A stretch of DNA of 64,000 bases from Pseudomonas sp. RGM2987 (GTDB taxonomy: Bacteria > Pseudomonadota > Gammaproteobacteria > Pseudomonadales > Pseudomonadaceae). The stretch covers positions 1 to 64,000 of the forward strand of contig NZ_JALJDX010000207.1 of assembly GCF_022952855.1 (NCBI RefSeq), read 5' to 3'. Position 1 is the first letter of the stretch, and each line of letters starts with the position of its first letter. The notes below the pieces were generated by a model. The model did no database searches. It saw nothing but the letters and a program-made list of their open reading frames with translations, and was not told the DNA's origin. Below, one piece after another: positions 40,728 to 50,728 of this stretch. The position numbers and the translations under genes were made by a program.

Positions 40728-43346
40728 ATGGCCGATTGGCAGTCCCTCGATCCCGAGGCCGCTCGTGAAGCGGAAAAATATGAAAACCCTATTCCTAGCC
40801 GCGAACTGATCCTGGCGCATCTCGCCGATCGGGGTTCGCCTGCTAGCCGCGAGCAACTGGTCGAAGAATTCGGTCTGACCACCGAAGACCAGCTCGAAGC
40901 CCTGCGCCGCCGTCTGCGTGCCATGGAACGCGACGCCCAGCTCATCTACACCCGCCGTGGCACCTATGCGCCGGTGGACAAGCTCGACCTGATCCTGGGC
41001 CGCATCGCCGGTCACCGCGACGGTTTCGGCTTCCTGATCCCGGATGACGGCAGTGACGACCTGTTCATGAGCCCGGCGCAGATGCGCCTGGTGTTCGACG
41101 GTGACCGGGCCCTGGCCCGGGTGTCCGGCCTGGATCGACGTGGTCGTCGCGAAGGCGTGATCGTCGAAGTGGTGTCCCGCGCCCACGAAACCATCGTTGG
41201 CCGTTACTTCGAAGAAGGTGGCATCGGTTTTGTCGTCGCCGACAATCCGAAGATCCAGCAGGAAGTGCTGGTGACCCCGGGCCGCAATGCCAACGCCAAG
41301 GTCGGTCAGTTCGTCGAGGTGAAGATCACCCACTGGCCAACCCCACGCTTCCAGCCGCAAGGTGACGTGGTGGAAGTGGTCGGCAACTATATGGCGCCGG
41401 GCATGGAGATCGACGTTGCCCTGCGCACCTATGACATCCCGCACGTATGGCCTGAAGCGGTCCTCAAAGAGGCCGCCAAGCTCAAGCCGGAAGTCGAGGA
41501 AAAGGACAAAGAGAAGCGCATCGATCTGCGTCACCTGCCGTTCGTCACTATCGACGGCGAGGACGCCCGTGACTTCGACGACGCCGTCTATTGCGAAGCC
41601 CGTCCGGGCAAGCTGCGCCTGTTCTCCGGTGGCTGGAAGCTGTACGTGGCGATCGCCGACGTTTCCAGCTACGTGAAGCTCGGTTCGGCGCTGGACGCCG
41701 AGGCCCAGGTGCGTGGCAACTCGGTGTACTTCCCCGAGCGCGTCGTGCCGATGCTGCCTGAAGAGTTGTCCAACGGCCTGTGCTCGCTCAATCCCCATGT
41801 CGACCGCCTGGCCATGGTTTGCGAGATGACTATCTCCAAGTCCGGCGAAATGACCGACTACTGCTTCTACGAAGCGGTGATCCACTCCCATGCCCGCCTG
41901 ACCTACAACAAGGTCAGCGCGATGCTCGAGACGCCGAAACTGGCCGAATCGCGCAAACTGCGCGGTGAATACAACGAGGTGTTGCCGGATCTCAAGCAGC
42001 TCTATGCGTTATACAAGGTGCTGCTGGCGGCTCGTCATGTCCGTGGCGCGATTGATTTCGAGACCCAGGAAACACGGATCATCTTCGGTTCCGAGCGCAA
42101 GATCGCCGAAATCCGTCCGACCGTGCGTAACGACGCGCACAAGTTGATCGAGGAATGCATGCTGGCGGCCAACGTGGCTACCGCCGAATTCCTGAAGAAG
42201 CACGAGATTCCTGCGTTGTACCGGGTCCATGACGGCCCGCCGCCGGAGCGCCTGGAAAAACTGCGGGCATTCCTCGGTGAGCTCGGCCTGTCCTTGCATA
42301 AAGGTAAGGAAGGTCCGTCGCCGAAGGACTACCAGGCCCTGCTGGCGAGCATCAAGGACCGTCCGGATTTCCACCTGATCCAGACCGTCATGCTGCGTTC
42401 GTTGAGCCAGGCGGTGTACAGCGCGGACAATCAGGGCCACTTCGGCCTGAATTACGAAGCCTATACCCACTTCACTTCGCCGATCCGCCGCTACCCCGAC
42501 CTGCTCACGCACCGGGCGATCCGCAGCGTGATCCATTCGAAGATGAACACCCCGCACGTCAAGCGTGCCGGTGCGATGACCATTCCGAAGGCGCGGATCT
42601 ATCCGTACGACGAGGCGGCGCTGGAGCAACTCGGCGAGCAGTGCTCGATGAGCGAGCGGCGTGCCGACGAAGCGACTCGCGACGTGGTGAACTGGCTCAA
42701 GTGCGAATACATGAAGGATCGCGTGGGTGAGTCGTTCCCGGGCGTGATCACGGCCGTGACCGGTTTCGGCCTGTTCGTCGAGCTGACCGATATCTACGTC
42801 GAAGGCCTGGTGCATGTCACCGCGCTGCCGGGCGATTACTACCACTTCGACCCTGTGCATCACCGCCTGGCGGGCGAGCGCACCGGTCGCAGCTTCCGTC
42901 TGGGCGATACCGTTGAAGTGCGGGTGATGCGCGTCGACCTGGACGAGCGCAAGATCGACTTCGAGATGGCGGAAAAAACCATCAGCGCGCCAATCGGCCG
43001 CAAGAAGCGCGGTACCGAAACTTCTGCACCTGCGGCCAAGGCTGCTGCGGAGCCTGCTTCGTCCAAGTCCGGGCGTCGTGGTCCGGCCAAGGAAAAAGCC
43101 GGCGAAGCCTATCGTCCGAGCGATGCCGCGGCGAAAAACGCCGAAGTGCGCAAAAGCCGTGAAATGAAACAAGCGTTGCTGGCGGAAGCCAAGAAAGGCG
43201 GCAAGGCCGCGTCGGGGACAAAGGCCGAGCGGTCAGCCCCGGACAGTGCCCACAGCAAACCGAGTAAACACCGTAAAGGCCCGCCGAAAGCGGGCTCGGC
43301 CCCGGCCAAAAGTGGCGGGGCGCGTAAACCCAAGGCCAAGTCATGA
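40728..43346 (+). CDS. rnr: Ribonuclease R
   Basis: 3'-5' exoribonuclease of 872 residues that degrades structured RNA and helps in tmRNA-mediated quality control. N-terminal helix-turn-helix and cold-shock domains, an RNB catalytic domain with 'EDARDFDDAVYCE' (acidic metal ligands at about 279-287), an S1 domain (about 655-740) and a very basic Lys/Ala/Pro-rich tail (about 765-872). The order rnr-rlmB is kept from enterobacteria; the two overlap by 4 nt. Divergent from the tRNA-Leu genes. Confidence 0.97.
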   Translation: MADWQSLDPEAAREAEKYENPIPSRELILAHLADRGSPASREQLVEEFGLTTEDQLEALRRRLRAMERDAQLIYTRRGTYAPVDKLDLILGRIAGHRDGFGFLIPDDGSDDLFMSPAQMRLVFDGDRALARVSGLDRRGRREGVIVEVVSRAHETIVGRYFEEGGIGFVVADNPKIQQEVLVTPGRNANAKVGQFVEVKITHWPTPRFQPQGDVVEVVGNYMAPGMEIDVALRTYDIPHVWPEAVLKEAAKLKPEVEEKDKEKRIDLRHLPFVTIDGEDARDFDDAVYCEARPGKLRLFSGGWKLYVAIADVSSYVKLGSALDAEAQVRGNSVYFPERVVPMLPEELSNGLCSLNPHVDRLAMVCEMTISKSGEMTDYCFYEAVIHSHARLTYNKVSAMLETPKLAESRKLRGEYNEVLPDLKQLYALYKVLLAARHVRGAIDFETQETRIIFGSERKIAEIRPTVRNDAHKLIEECMLAANVATAEFLKKHEIPALYRVHDGPPPERLEKLRAFLGELGLSLHKGKEGPSPKDYQALLASIKDRPDFHLIQTVMLRSLSQAVYSADNQGHFGLNYEAYTHFTSPIRRYPDLLTHRAIRSVIHSKMNTPHVKRAGAMTIPKARIYPYDEAALEQLGEQCSMSERRADEATRDVVNWLKCEYMKDRVGESFPGVITAVTGFGLFVELTDIYVEGLVHVTALPGDYYHFDPVHHRLAGERTGRSFRLGDTVEVRVMRVDLDERKIDFEMAEKTISAPIGRKKRGTETSAPAAKAAAEPASSKSGRRGPAKEKAGEAYRPSDAAAKNAEVRKSREMKQALLAEAKKGGKAASGTKAERSAPDSAHSKPSKHRKGPPKAGSAPAKSGGARKPKAKS

Positions 43347-44104
43347 GTCAGTTGGAAAAAATCTACGGTGTGCACGCCGTGGAAGCGTTGCTGCGTCATC
43401 ACCCCAAGCGGGTCAAGCAGATCTGGTTGGCCGAAGGCCGCAGCGAGCCGCGGGTCCAGACCCTGGTCGAACTGGCCAACGAAAACCGCGTGGCCATCGG
43501 CCAGGCGGAACGGCGCGAGATGGATGCCTGGGTCGAAGGCGTCCACCAGGGCGTCGTGGCTGAAGTCAGCCCAAGCCAGGTCTGGGGCGAGGCGATGCTT
43601 GACGAGTTGCTCGACCGCACCGAAGGCGCGCCCTTGCTGCTGGTGCTGGACGGCGTGACCGATCCCCACAACCTCGGCGCCTGCCTGCGTTCGGCGGACG
43701 CCGCCGGGGCCTTGGCGGTGATCGTGCCCAAGGACAAGTCGGCGACCTTGACGCCGGTGGTGCGTAAAGTCGCCTGCGGCGCTGCGGAAGTCATCCCTCT
43801 GGTGGCCGTGACCAACCTGGCCCGCACCCTGGAAAAACTTCAGCAGCGTGGCTTGTGGATCGTCGGCACGGCGGGCGAGGCCGAGGTCAACATTTATGAC
43901 CAGGACCTCACCGGCCCGACCATCCTGATCATGGGCGCCGAAGGCAAAGGCATGCGCCGCCTGACTCGCGAGCATTGCGATTACCTGGTCAAGCTGCCGA
44001 TGGCCGGCAGCGTCAGCAGCCTCAACGTCTCGGTCGCGACCGGGGTGTGCCTGTTCGAGGCGCTGCGCCAGCGTGGGGCGAAGGCGGCTGCCAAGAAACC
44101 TTAA
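43343..44104 (+). CDS. rlmB: 23S rRNA 2'-O-methyltransferase RlmB
   Basis: SpoU-class (SPOUT) methyltransferase of 253 residues that methylates the 2'-OH of G2251 (E. coli numbering) in 23S rRNA. N-terminal RNA-binding domain (about 1-80), then the knotted domain with motif 1 'DPHNLGACLRSADAAG', motif 2 'IMGAEGKGMRRL' and motif 3 'LPMAGSVSSLNVSVATGV'. Starts within the rnr stop (ATGA). Confidence 0.96.
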   Translation: MSQLEKIYGVHAVEALLRHHPKRVKQIWLAEGRSEPRVQTLVELANENRVAIGQAERREMDAWVEGVHQGVVAEVSPSQVWGEAMLDELLDRTEGAPLLLVLDGVTDPHNLGACLRSADAAGALAVIVPKDKSATLTPVVRKVACGAAEVIPLVAVTNLARTLEKLQQRGLWIVGTAGEAEVNIYDQDLTGPTILIMGAEGKGMRRLTREHCDYLVKLPMAGSVSSLNVSVATGVCLFEALRQRGAKAAAKKP

Positions 44105-44121
44105 GGCCAAGCCCAATCAAA

Positions 44122-44213
44122 CTGTGGGAGCGGGCTTGCTCGCGAATGCGGACTATCATTCAGCCGATGTGTTGACTGTCAGACCGCTTTCGCGAGCAAG
44201 CCCGCTCCCACAG
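44122..44213. repeat. REPIN, family A
   Basis: Inverted pair ctgtgggagcgggcttgctcgcgaa ... ttcgcgagcaagcccgctcccacag, with spacer of about 40 bp. Together with the promoter below it fills most of the 307-bp gap between rlmB and rpsF. Confidence 0.93.
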
Positions 44214-44264
44214 TGGTTTGTGTTGGCGCGCGGATTGTGACTGTTCAAATAATCACCAATTTCC

Positions 44265-44293
44265 TTGCGCCGCCCTCGGCCCTTCTCTACAAT
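44265..44293 (+). promoter_or_regulatory. Probable sigma-70 promoter of the rpsF operon
   Basis: TTGCGC, 17-bp spacer, TACAAT, leaving a 5' leader of about 110 nt before rpsF. Such leaders of rpsF operons can bind the S6:S18 complex; I could not fold a confident copy of that motif here. Confidence 0.6.
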
Positions 44294-44411
44294 TGCGCCC
44301 CTTGCTGTGATGGCAGGCACTTATGTGTCTAGCGTCCTCAAGTCCATAAGTGTCATTCACTCCTTGTCTGACCGTTTTTGAGCGGCAGGCTACAACCCGT
44401 AAGGAGCATTC

Positions 44412-44840
44412 ATGCGTCATTACGAAATCATCTTTTTGGTCCACCCGGATCAAAGCGAGCAAGTCGGCGGCATGGTTGAGCGTTACACCAAGCTGATCGA
44501 AGAAGACGGCGGCAAAATCCACCGTCTGGAAGACTGGGGCCGTCGTCAACTGGCCTACGCAATCAACAATGTTCACAAGGCTCACTACGTGATGCTGAAC
44601 GTTGAGTGCACCGGCAAGGCCCTGGCCGAGCTGGAAGACAACTTCCGCTACAACGATGCAGTGATCCGTAACCTGGTCATCCGTCGCGAAGAAGCCGTTA
44701 CCGGCCAATCCGAGATGCTCAAGGCTGAAGAAAACCGCAGTGAGCGCCGTGAGCGTCGCGACCGTCCTGAGCACTCTGACAGCGCCGATGGCGATGACAG
44801 CGATAGCGACAGCGACAACAGCGATAACGCTGACGAGTAA
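44412..44840 (+). CDS. rpsF: Small ribosomal subunit protein bS6
   Basis: Ribosomal protein of 142 residues that binds 16S rRNA together with S18. The start ([17 protein letters not shown]) follows AAGGAG. The globular domain ends near residue 100 ('[19 protein letters not shown]'); the C-terminal 35 residues are Arg/Glu/Asp-Ser-rich, the segment that receives glutamates by RimK in E. coli. First gene of the rpsF-rpsR-...-rplI operon; priB is absent, as expected for Pseudomonas. Confidence 0.98.
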   Translation: MRHYEIIFLVHPDQSEQVGGMVERYTKLIEEDGGKIHRLEDWGRRQLAYAINNVHKAHYVMLNVECTGKALAELEDNFRYNDAVIRNLVIRREEAVTGQSEMLKAEENRSERRERRDRPEHSDSADGDDSDSDSDNSDNADE

Positions 44841-44868
44841 TCCACGGACCTTTTAAGGAGCCAATCAC

Positions 44869-45099
44869 ATGGCACGTTTCTTCCGTCGTCGTAAATTCTG
44901 CCGCTTCACCGCTGAAGACGTGAAAGAGATCGACTACAAAGATCTCAACACTCTGAAAGCCTACGTATCCGAGACCGGCAAAATCGTTCCAAGCCGCATC
45001 ACCGGTACCAAAGCTCGTTATCAGCGTCAGCTGGCCACCGCTATCAAGCGCGCCCGCTTCCTGGCCCTGCTGGCCTACACCGACAGCCACGGCCGCTGA
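44869..45099 (+). CDS. rpsR: Small ribosomal subunit protein bS18
   Basis: 76-residue ribosomal protein ([14 protein letters not shown] start, '[32 protein letters not shown]' spread over residues 36-67). Partner of S6. Start preceded by AAGGAG; 28 bp after rpsF. Confidence 0.98.
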
Positions 45100-45135
45100 G
45101 ACCGGGCAGTCGACGAGTAGTAAGGGATCGAATGC

Positions 45136-46026
45136 ATGCGCGCCTTAGCTGACTTCATCATGCGGGGACGCGTGCAGGCCACGCTGGTTGTGGCCGGATC
45201 CGCGGCATTGCCGCTGTTGTTCTGGTTGAGTGCCGCCGCCGGGAGCCTGGTGCTCCTGCGGCGCGGTTCGGACGCCTTGAGCGTCCTGGGTATCGGGGTG
45301 TTGTCAGCGTTGGTGAGCTGGTACTTCCTGAAAGACCCGACGACACTTCTGGTGTTGCTTGGGGCTAGCGGCCTGGCGTTGATTCTGCGCGCCGGGCATA
45401 CCTGGAACCGCGTGCTGCTATGCAGCGTGGCCGTGGGGTTGTTGTGTGCGGTGAGCCTGGGGACTGTGTTCAGTTCCATCATCGAATCACTGGCGCAGAC
45501 GTTCGAGAACGTCCTGCCGCTGGCGATGGGTGGGGTCTACGAGACTCTCTCGGCAGACGAAAAGGCGTTTTTCACCAGCATGGCCACTCCGCTGATGATC
45601 GTTTCGATAGCGGCGTCGTTGCAGATCTTTAGCGTGCTGTGCCTGATTCTTGGGCGCTATTGGCAGGCGTCGTTGTATAACCCCGGTGGTTTCGGGCGCG
45701 AATTTCGCGCAATCCGATTCCCCAAGAGCGTGGCGCTGTCACTGCTGGCCGTCATGTTTGTGGCCCCGTTTTTCGGGTTGCAGGCACTGATCCTGTTGCC
45801 GTTGTGCAGTGTACCGCTGGTCTTCGCCGGCCTGGCCCTGGTTCACGGGTTGGTGGCGCAGAAACGACTGGCTGCTTTCTGGCTGGTGGGGATGTACGTG
45901 ACGTTGTTGCCTTTCATGCACTTGCTCGGTCCGTTGCTCGTGGTCCTGGCCATCGTTGACAGCCTGATTGATTTTCGCGGTCGTATGGCATCCAAGGATG
46001 CCGACAACGCGAACGGTGAAGGTTAA
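45136..46026 (+). CDS. Polytopic membrane protein between rpsR and rplI (DUF2232/YybS-like)
   Basis: Inner-membrane protein of 296 residues with about eight hydrophobic helices (for example around 20-40, 50-68, 72-88, 95-115, 150-172, 205-228, 230-250, 262-285). A conserved-looking loop 'ALAQTFENVLPLAMGG' lies mid-protein, and 'RAIRFPKSVALSLLA' precedes the C-terminal helices. Pseudomonads carry a gene of this type at this exact place inside the ribosomal operon. Family assignment is from memory; function unknown. Confidence 0.75.
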   Translation: MRALADFIMRGRVQATLVVAGSAALPLLFWLSAAAGSLVLLRRGSDALSVLGIGVLSALVSWYFLKDPTTLLVLLGASGLALILRAGHTWNRVLLCSVAVGLLCAVSLGTVFSSIIESLAQTFENVLPLAMGGVYETLSADEKAFFTSMATPLMIVSIAASLQIFSVLCLILGRYWQASLYNPGGFGREFRAIRFPKSVALSLLAVMFVAPFFGLQALILLPLCSVPLVFAGLALVHGLVAQKRLAAFWLVGMYVTLLPFMHLLGPLLVVLAIVDSLIDFRGRMASKDADNANGEG

Positions 46027-46044
46027 AAGTTAGAGGATTTTCAC

Positions 46045-46491
46045 ATGCAACTGATCCTTCTGGAAAAAATCGCCAACCTGGGCAACCTGGGCGACAAAGT
46101 AAACGTTAAGGCCGGCTACGGTCGTAACTACCTGCTGCCTTTCGGCAAAGCCACCGCTGCGACCGCTGCCAACCTGGCTGCGTTCGAAGAGCGTCGTGCT
46201 GAGCTGGAAAAAGCCGCCGCAGACCGTAAAGCATCGGCTGAAAGCCGCGCTGCCCAACTGGCTGAGCTGGAAGTGACCATCACTGCCACCGCTGGCGACG
46301 AAGGCAAGCTGTTCGGTTCGATCGGTACTCACGACATCGCTGACGCACTGACCGCCTCCGGCGTTGAAGTGGCAAAAAGCGAAGTTCGTCTGCCGAACGG
46401 CACCATCCGCAACGTAGGCGAATTCGACGTAGCCGTGCACCTGCACGCCGAAGTTGAAGCCACCGTACGCGTTGTCGTGGTAGCAGCCTAA
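46045..46491 (+). CDS. rplI: Large ribosomal subunit protein bL9
   Basis: 148-residue protein with the N-terminal rRNA-binding domain ('[32 protein letters not shown]', residues 1-32 in part), a long connecting helix and a C-terminal domain. Preceded by GAGG; followed by a strong terminator that closes the rpsF operon. Confidence 0.98.
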   Translation: MQLILLEKIANLGNLGDKVNVKAGYGRNYLLPFGKATAATAANLAAFEERRAELEKAAADRKASAESRAAQLAELEVTITATAGDEGKLFGSIGTHDIADALTASGVEVAKSEVRLPNGTIRNVGEFDVAVHLHAEVEATVRVVVVAA

Positions 46492-46536
46492 GCAACACCT
46501 GTCGGCTGGCACCCTCGGGTACTAGTCGGTAACATC

Positions 46537-46574
46537 GGGCACGATCCTGTTTACAGGTCGTGCCCTTTGTCTTT
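46537..46574 (+). terminator. Terminator after rplI
   Basis: GGGCACGA ... TCGTGCCC, with an inner CCTGT/ACAGG extension, followed by tttgtcttt. Confidence 0.88.
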
Positions 46575-46618
46575 CTGCAATGCCGATTTCCCCTGCGTTT
46601 CCCAAGAATCAAGTGGCC

Positions 46619-48016
46619 ATGAACGAAATCACCGCTCCCGAGCAATACGATCTGCAAACCGCTGCCCTGAAGGTGCCGCCGCATTCCATCGAGGCCGAAC
46701 AGGCTGTGCTCGGTGGCCTGATGCTGGACAACAACGCCTGGGAACGCGTGCTCGATCAAGTGTCCGACGGCGATTTCTACCGGCATGACCATCGCCTGAT
46801 TTTCCGTGCGATCGCCAAGTTGGCCGATCAGAACATGCCGATCGACGTCGTGACCCTGGCCGAGCAGTTGGACAAGGAAGGCCAGACGTCCCAGGTCGGC
46901 GGCCTTGGTTACCTCGGTGAGCTGGCGAAAAACACGCCGTCCGTCGCCAACATCAAGGCTTATGCGCAAATCGTCCGGCAACGGGCGACCTTGCGCCAGC
47001 TGATCGGCATCAGCACCGAAATCGCCGACAGCGCATTCAACCCCGAAGGCCGCACCGCCGAGGAGATCCTCGACGAAGCCGAACGGCAGATCTTCCAGAT
47101 CGCCGAGGCCCGGCCGAAGACCGGTGGCCCGGTGGGCGTCAACGAACTGCTGACCAAGGCCATTGACCGTATCGATACGCTGTTCAACACCGCGGACGCG
47201 ATCACAGGCCTGTCGACCGGCTACACCGACCTCGACGAGAAGACCAGCGGCCTGCAGCCATCGGACCTGATCATCGTCGCCGGCCGTCCGTCCATGGGGA
47301 AGACCACCTTCGCGATGAACCTGGTGGAAAACGCCGTACTGCGCAGCGACAAGGCGGTCCTGGTCTACTCCCTGGAGATGCCAGGCGAATCGCTGATCAT
47401 GCGGATGCTCTCTTCCCTGGGGCGTATCGACCAGACCAAGGTCCGTTCCGGCCAACTGGAAGATGACGACTGGCCACGCCTGACCTCGGCGGTCAACCTG
47501 CTCAACGACCGCAAGCTGTTCATCGACGATACGGCCGGCATCAGCCCGTCGGAAATGCGCGCCCGTACCCGACGCCTGGTGCGTGAGCACGGTGAGGTCG
47601 GCTTGATCATGATCGACTACCTGCAATTAATGCAGATCCCCGGTTCCAGCGGCGACAACCGGACCAACGAGATTTCCGAGATCTCCCGTTCCCTCAAAGC
47701 CCTGGCCAAGGAATTCAATTGCCCGGTGGTGGCGCTCTCCCAGCTGAACCGCTCCCTGGAGCAGCGTCCCAACAAACGCCCGGTGAACTCCGACTTGCGT
47801 GAGTCGGGTGCGATCGAGCAGGACGCCGACGTCATCATGTTCGTGTACCGCGACGAGGTGTATCACCCGGAAACGGAGCACAAGGGCATCGCCGAAATCA
47901 TCATCGGCAAGCAGCGGAACGGCCCGATCGGGTTTATCCGCCTGGCGTTCATCGGCAAGTACACGCGGTTCGAGAACTTGGCGCCGGGCAGCTATAACTT
48001 TGATGATGATGAATAA
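46619..48016 (+). CDS. dnaB: Replicative DNA helicase DnaB
   Basis: Hexameric helicase of 465 residues that unwinds the replication fork. The start MNEITAPEQYD (ATG 46619) gives the normal Pseudomonas length; the frame is open 13 codons further upstream. N-terminal primase-interacting domain ('PPHSIEAEQAVLGGLMLDN'), then the RecA-like domain with Walker A 'GRPSMGKTTFA' (Lys228), 'LVYSLEMPGESL' and 'VGLIMIDYLQLM' (Walker B). No intein. Confidence 0.97.
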   Translation: MNEITAPEQYDLQTAALKVPPHSIEAEQAVLGGLMLDNNAWERVLDQVSDGDFYRHDHRLIFRAIAKLADQNMPIDVVTLAEQLDKEGQTSQVGGLGYLGELAKNTPSVANIKAYAQIVRQRATLRQLIGISTEIADSAFNPEGRTAEEILDEAERQIFQIAEARPKTGGPVGVNELLTKAIDRIDTLFNTADAITGLSTGYTDLDEKTSGLQPSDLIIVAGRPSMGKTTFAMNLVENAVLRSDKAVLVYSLEMPGESLIMRMLSSLGRIDQTKVRSGQLEDDDWPRLTSAVNLLNDRKLFIDDTAGISPSEMRARTRRLVREHGEVGLIMIDYLQLMQIPGSSGDNRTNEISEISRSLKALAKEFNCPVVALSQLNRSLEQRPNKRPVNSDLRESGAIEQDADVIMFVYRDEVYHPETEHKGIAEIIIGKQRNGPIGFIRLAFIGKYTRFENLAPGSYNFDDDE

Positions 48017-48048
48017 GACCTTCTCTTTTTGAAGGACTGCAATGCTCC

Positions 48049-48140
48049 TTGTGGGAGCGGGCTTGCTCGCGAAAGCGGTGGATCAGTCGACATCGATGTT
48101 GGATGTCCGTCCGCCTTCGCGAGCAAGCCCGCTCCCACAG
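48049..48140. repeat. REPIN, family A
   Basis: Inverted pair ttgtgggagcgggcttgctcgcgaa ... ttcgcgagcaagcccgctcccacag; the spacer contains 'tcgacatcgatgttgga'. Confidence 0.93.
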
Positions 48141-48237
48141 GGGAATGCGCTATTTCCGACCATAGCCGTCGGACTTGATCATTTTTTGTGCTATATTCCG
48201 CGCCCGCGATTTTTCATCTTCTATACCGGTCATCGAC

Positions 48238-50550
48238 ATGCAAGCAGCCAAGCCGTTATTTGACTATCCCAAGTACTGGGCCGAATGTTTCGGTCCGGCG
48301 CCGTTCCTGCCCATGAGCAGGGAGGAGATGGATCAGCTCGGCTGGGATTCGTGCGACATCATCATCGTCACCGGTGATGCCTACGTCGACCACCCATCGT
48401 TCGGCATGGCGATCATCGGCCGTCTGCTGGAAGCCCAGGGCTTTCGCGTGGGGATCATTGCCCAGCCGAACTGGCAGTCCAAGGACGACTTCATGAAGCT
48501 CGGCGAGCCCAACCTGTTTTTCGGTGTCGCGGCCGGCAACATGGACTCGATGATCAACCGCTACACCGCCGACAAGAAAATCCGCTCCGACGACGCCTAT
48601 ACCCCCGGCGGCCTGGCGGGCAGGCGGCCGGACCGTGCGAGCCTGGTCTACAGCCAGCGCTGCAAGGAAGCCTACAAGCATGTGCCGATCGTGCTTGGCG
48701 GCATCGAGGCGTCCCTGCGGCGCATCGCCCACTACGATTACTGGCAGGATCGGGTGCGCAACTCGATCCTGATCGATGCCTGCGCCGACATCCTGCTCTA
48801 CGGCAACGCCGAGCGGGCGATTGTCGAAGTCGCCCAGCGCCTGTCCTACGGCCACAAGATCGAAGACATCACCGATGTGCGTGGCACCGCATTCATCCGC
48901 CGCGACACGCCGCAAGGTTGGTACGAGGTGGACTCCACCCGCATCGACCGCCCGGGCAAGATCGACAAGATCATCAACCCGTACGTGAACACCCAGGACA
49001 CTCAAGCCTGCGCCATCGAGCAGGAAAAAGGGTCGACTTTTTCAAGTGCAGAAGACCCGAGCGAAGCCAAGGTCGTGCAGATCCTGGCAAGCCCGAAAAT
49101 GACCCGGGACAAGACCGTGATCCGCCTGCCTTCGGTGGAGAAGGTGCGCAACGACGCGGTGCTCTACGCCCACGCCAACCGCGTACTGCACCTGGAAACC
49201 AACCCGGGCAACGCCCGTGCCCTGGTGCAGAAGCACGGCGAAGTCGATGTCTGGTTCAATCCGCCGCCCATTCCGATGACCACCGAGGAAATGGACTACG
49301 TGTTCGGCATGCCCTACGCACGTGTCCCGCACCCGGCCTATGGCAAGGAAAAGATTCCAGCCTACGAGATGATCCGTTTCTCGGTGAACATCATGCGTGG
49401 CTGCTTTGGCGGCTGCACGTTCTGCTCGATCACCGAGCACGAAGGCCGGATCATCCAGAACCGTTCCGAAGAATCGATCATCCGCGAGATCGAAGAGATC
49501 CGTGACAAGGTCCCAGGCTTCACCGGGGTGATTTCCGACCTCGGCGGCCCGACCGCGAACATGTACCGCATCGCCTGCAAGACGCCGGAAATAGAATCCG
49601 CGTGCCGCAAGCCGTCCTGCGTGTTCCCCGGCATCTGCCCGAACCTGAACACCGACCATTCCTCGCTGATCCAGCTGTACCGCAGCGCCCGGGCGTTGCC
49701 TGGGGTGAAGAAGATCCTCATCGCCTCCGGCCTGCGTTACGACCTGGCGGTCGAGTCACCGGAGTACGTCAAGGAACTGGTGACCCACCATGTCGGCGGT
49801 TACCTGAAGATCGCCCCGGAGCACACCGAGGAAGGCCCGCTCAACCAGATGATGAAGCCGGGTATCGGCAGCTATGACCGGTTCAAGCGGATGTTCGAGA
49901 AGTACACCAAGGAAGCCGGGAAAGAGCAGTACCTGATTCCGTACTTCATCGCCGCCCACCCGGGCACCACCGATGAAGACATGATGAACCTGGCGCTGTG
50001 GCTCAAGGGCAACGGCTTCCGGGCCGACCAGGTGCAGGCGTTCTACCCGTCGCCGATGGCCACCGCCACGGCCATGTACCACTCGGGCAAGAACCCGCTG
50101 CGCAAGGTCACCTACAAGAGCGACGGGGTGACCATCGTCAAGAGCGAGGAGCAGCGCCGCCTGCACAAGGCCTTCCTGCGCTATCACGACCCCAAGGGTT
50201 GGCCGATGCTGCGTGAAGCCCTGACGCGCATGGGCCGTGCCGACCTGATCGGGCCAGGCAAGAACCAGTTGATCCCGTTGCACCAGCCGGCCACCGACAG
50301 CTACCAGAGTGCCCGACGCAAGAACTCGACGCCGGCTGGCAGCCACAAAGTGGGCAAGGACACCACCAGGATCCTGACCCAGCACACCGGCCTCCCACCG
50401 CGCGCCAGCGACGGCGGCAATGCGTGGGACAAGCGCGAGCAAGCCAAGGCCGCGGCGTTCGCCCGCAACCAGCAGGCCGCCAAGGAGCGTAAGGACGCGG
50501 CCAAGGGCAAGGGGCCGAAGCCTGCGCGCAAGCCTGTGGTACCGCGCTGA
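48238..50550 (+). CDS. ygiQ: YgiQ-family radical SAM protein
   Basis: Radical SAM protein of 770 residues (UPF0313). Start [14 protein letters not shown] at ATG 48238. N-terminal domain (about 1-360) resembles a cobalamin-binding-like fold ('[26 protein letters not shown]'); the radical SAM cluster motif is 'CFGGCTFC' (Cys389, 393, 396), followed by the TIM-barrel core and a Lys/Ala-rich, disordered C-terminus (about 690-770). The reaction is not known. Followed by a strong terminator; monocistronic. Confidence 0.93.
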   Translation: MQAAKPLFDYPKYWAECFGPAPFLPMSREEMDQLGWDSCDIIIVTGDAYVDHPSFGMAIIGRLLEAQGFRVGIIAQPNWQSKDDFMKLGEPNLFFGVAAGNMDSMINRYTADKKIRSDDAYTPGGLAGRRPDRASLVYSQRCKEAYKHVPIVLGGIEASLRRIAHYDYWQDRVRNSILIDACADILLYGNAERAIVEVAQRLSYGHKIEDITDVRGTAFIRRDTPQGWYEVDSTRIDRPGKIDKIINPYVNTQDTQACAIEQEKGSTFSSAEDPSEAKVVQILASPKMTRDKTVIRLPSVEKVRNDAVLYAHANRVLHLETNPGNARALVQKHGEVDVWFNPPPIPMTTEEMDYVFGMPYARVPHPAYGKEKIPAYEMIRFSVNIMRGCFGGCTFCSITEHEGRIIQNRSEESIIREIEEIRDKVPGFTGVISDLGGPTANMYRIACKTPEIESACRKPSCVFPGICPNLNTDHSSLIQLYRSARALPGVKKILIASGLRYDLAVESPEYVKELVTHHVGGYLKIAPEHTEEGPLNQMMKPGIGSYDRFKRMFEKYTKEAGKEQYLIPYFIAAHPGTTDEDMMNLALWLKGNGFRADQVQAFYPSPMATATAMYHSGKNPLRKVTYKSDGVTIVKSEEQRRLHKAFLRYHDPKGWPMLREALTRMGRADLIGPGKNQLIPLHQPATDSYQSARRKNSTPAGSHKVGKDTTRILTQHTGLPPRASDGGNAWDKREQAKAAAFARNQQAAKERKDAAKGKGPKPARKPVVPR

Positions 50551-50567
50551 TCCCTGAGCGATAACGT

Positions 50568-50600
50568 AAAACGCCAGCCGAAGTGCTGGCGTTTTGCTTT
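50568..50600 (+). terminator. Terminator after ygiQ
   Basis: AAAACGCCAGC-CGAAGT-GCTGGCGTTTTGCTTT. Confidence 0.92.
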
Positions 50601-50728
50601 CTAGCGACGGTGCTGGCCGTTTGTTATCGTGGCGCCCGCCAATGCTTGCTGTTTTTCACCGGGAAGTGCAGACGGCCACAGGTTCAGTGTTGGTAAAAGA
50701 CATTTCTCGACTGCCAAGGACGATAGAC

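Noticed and set aside
40407..40728. Short plus-strand ORFs over the second tRNA-Leu
   Set aside because: They translate the antisense of a tRNA and its promoter.
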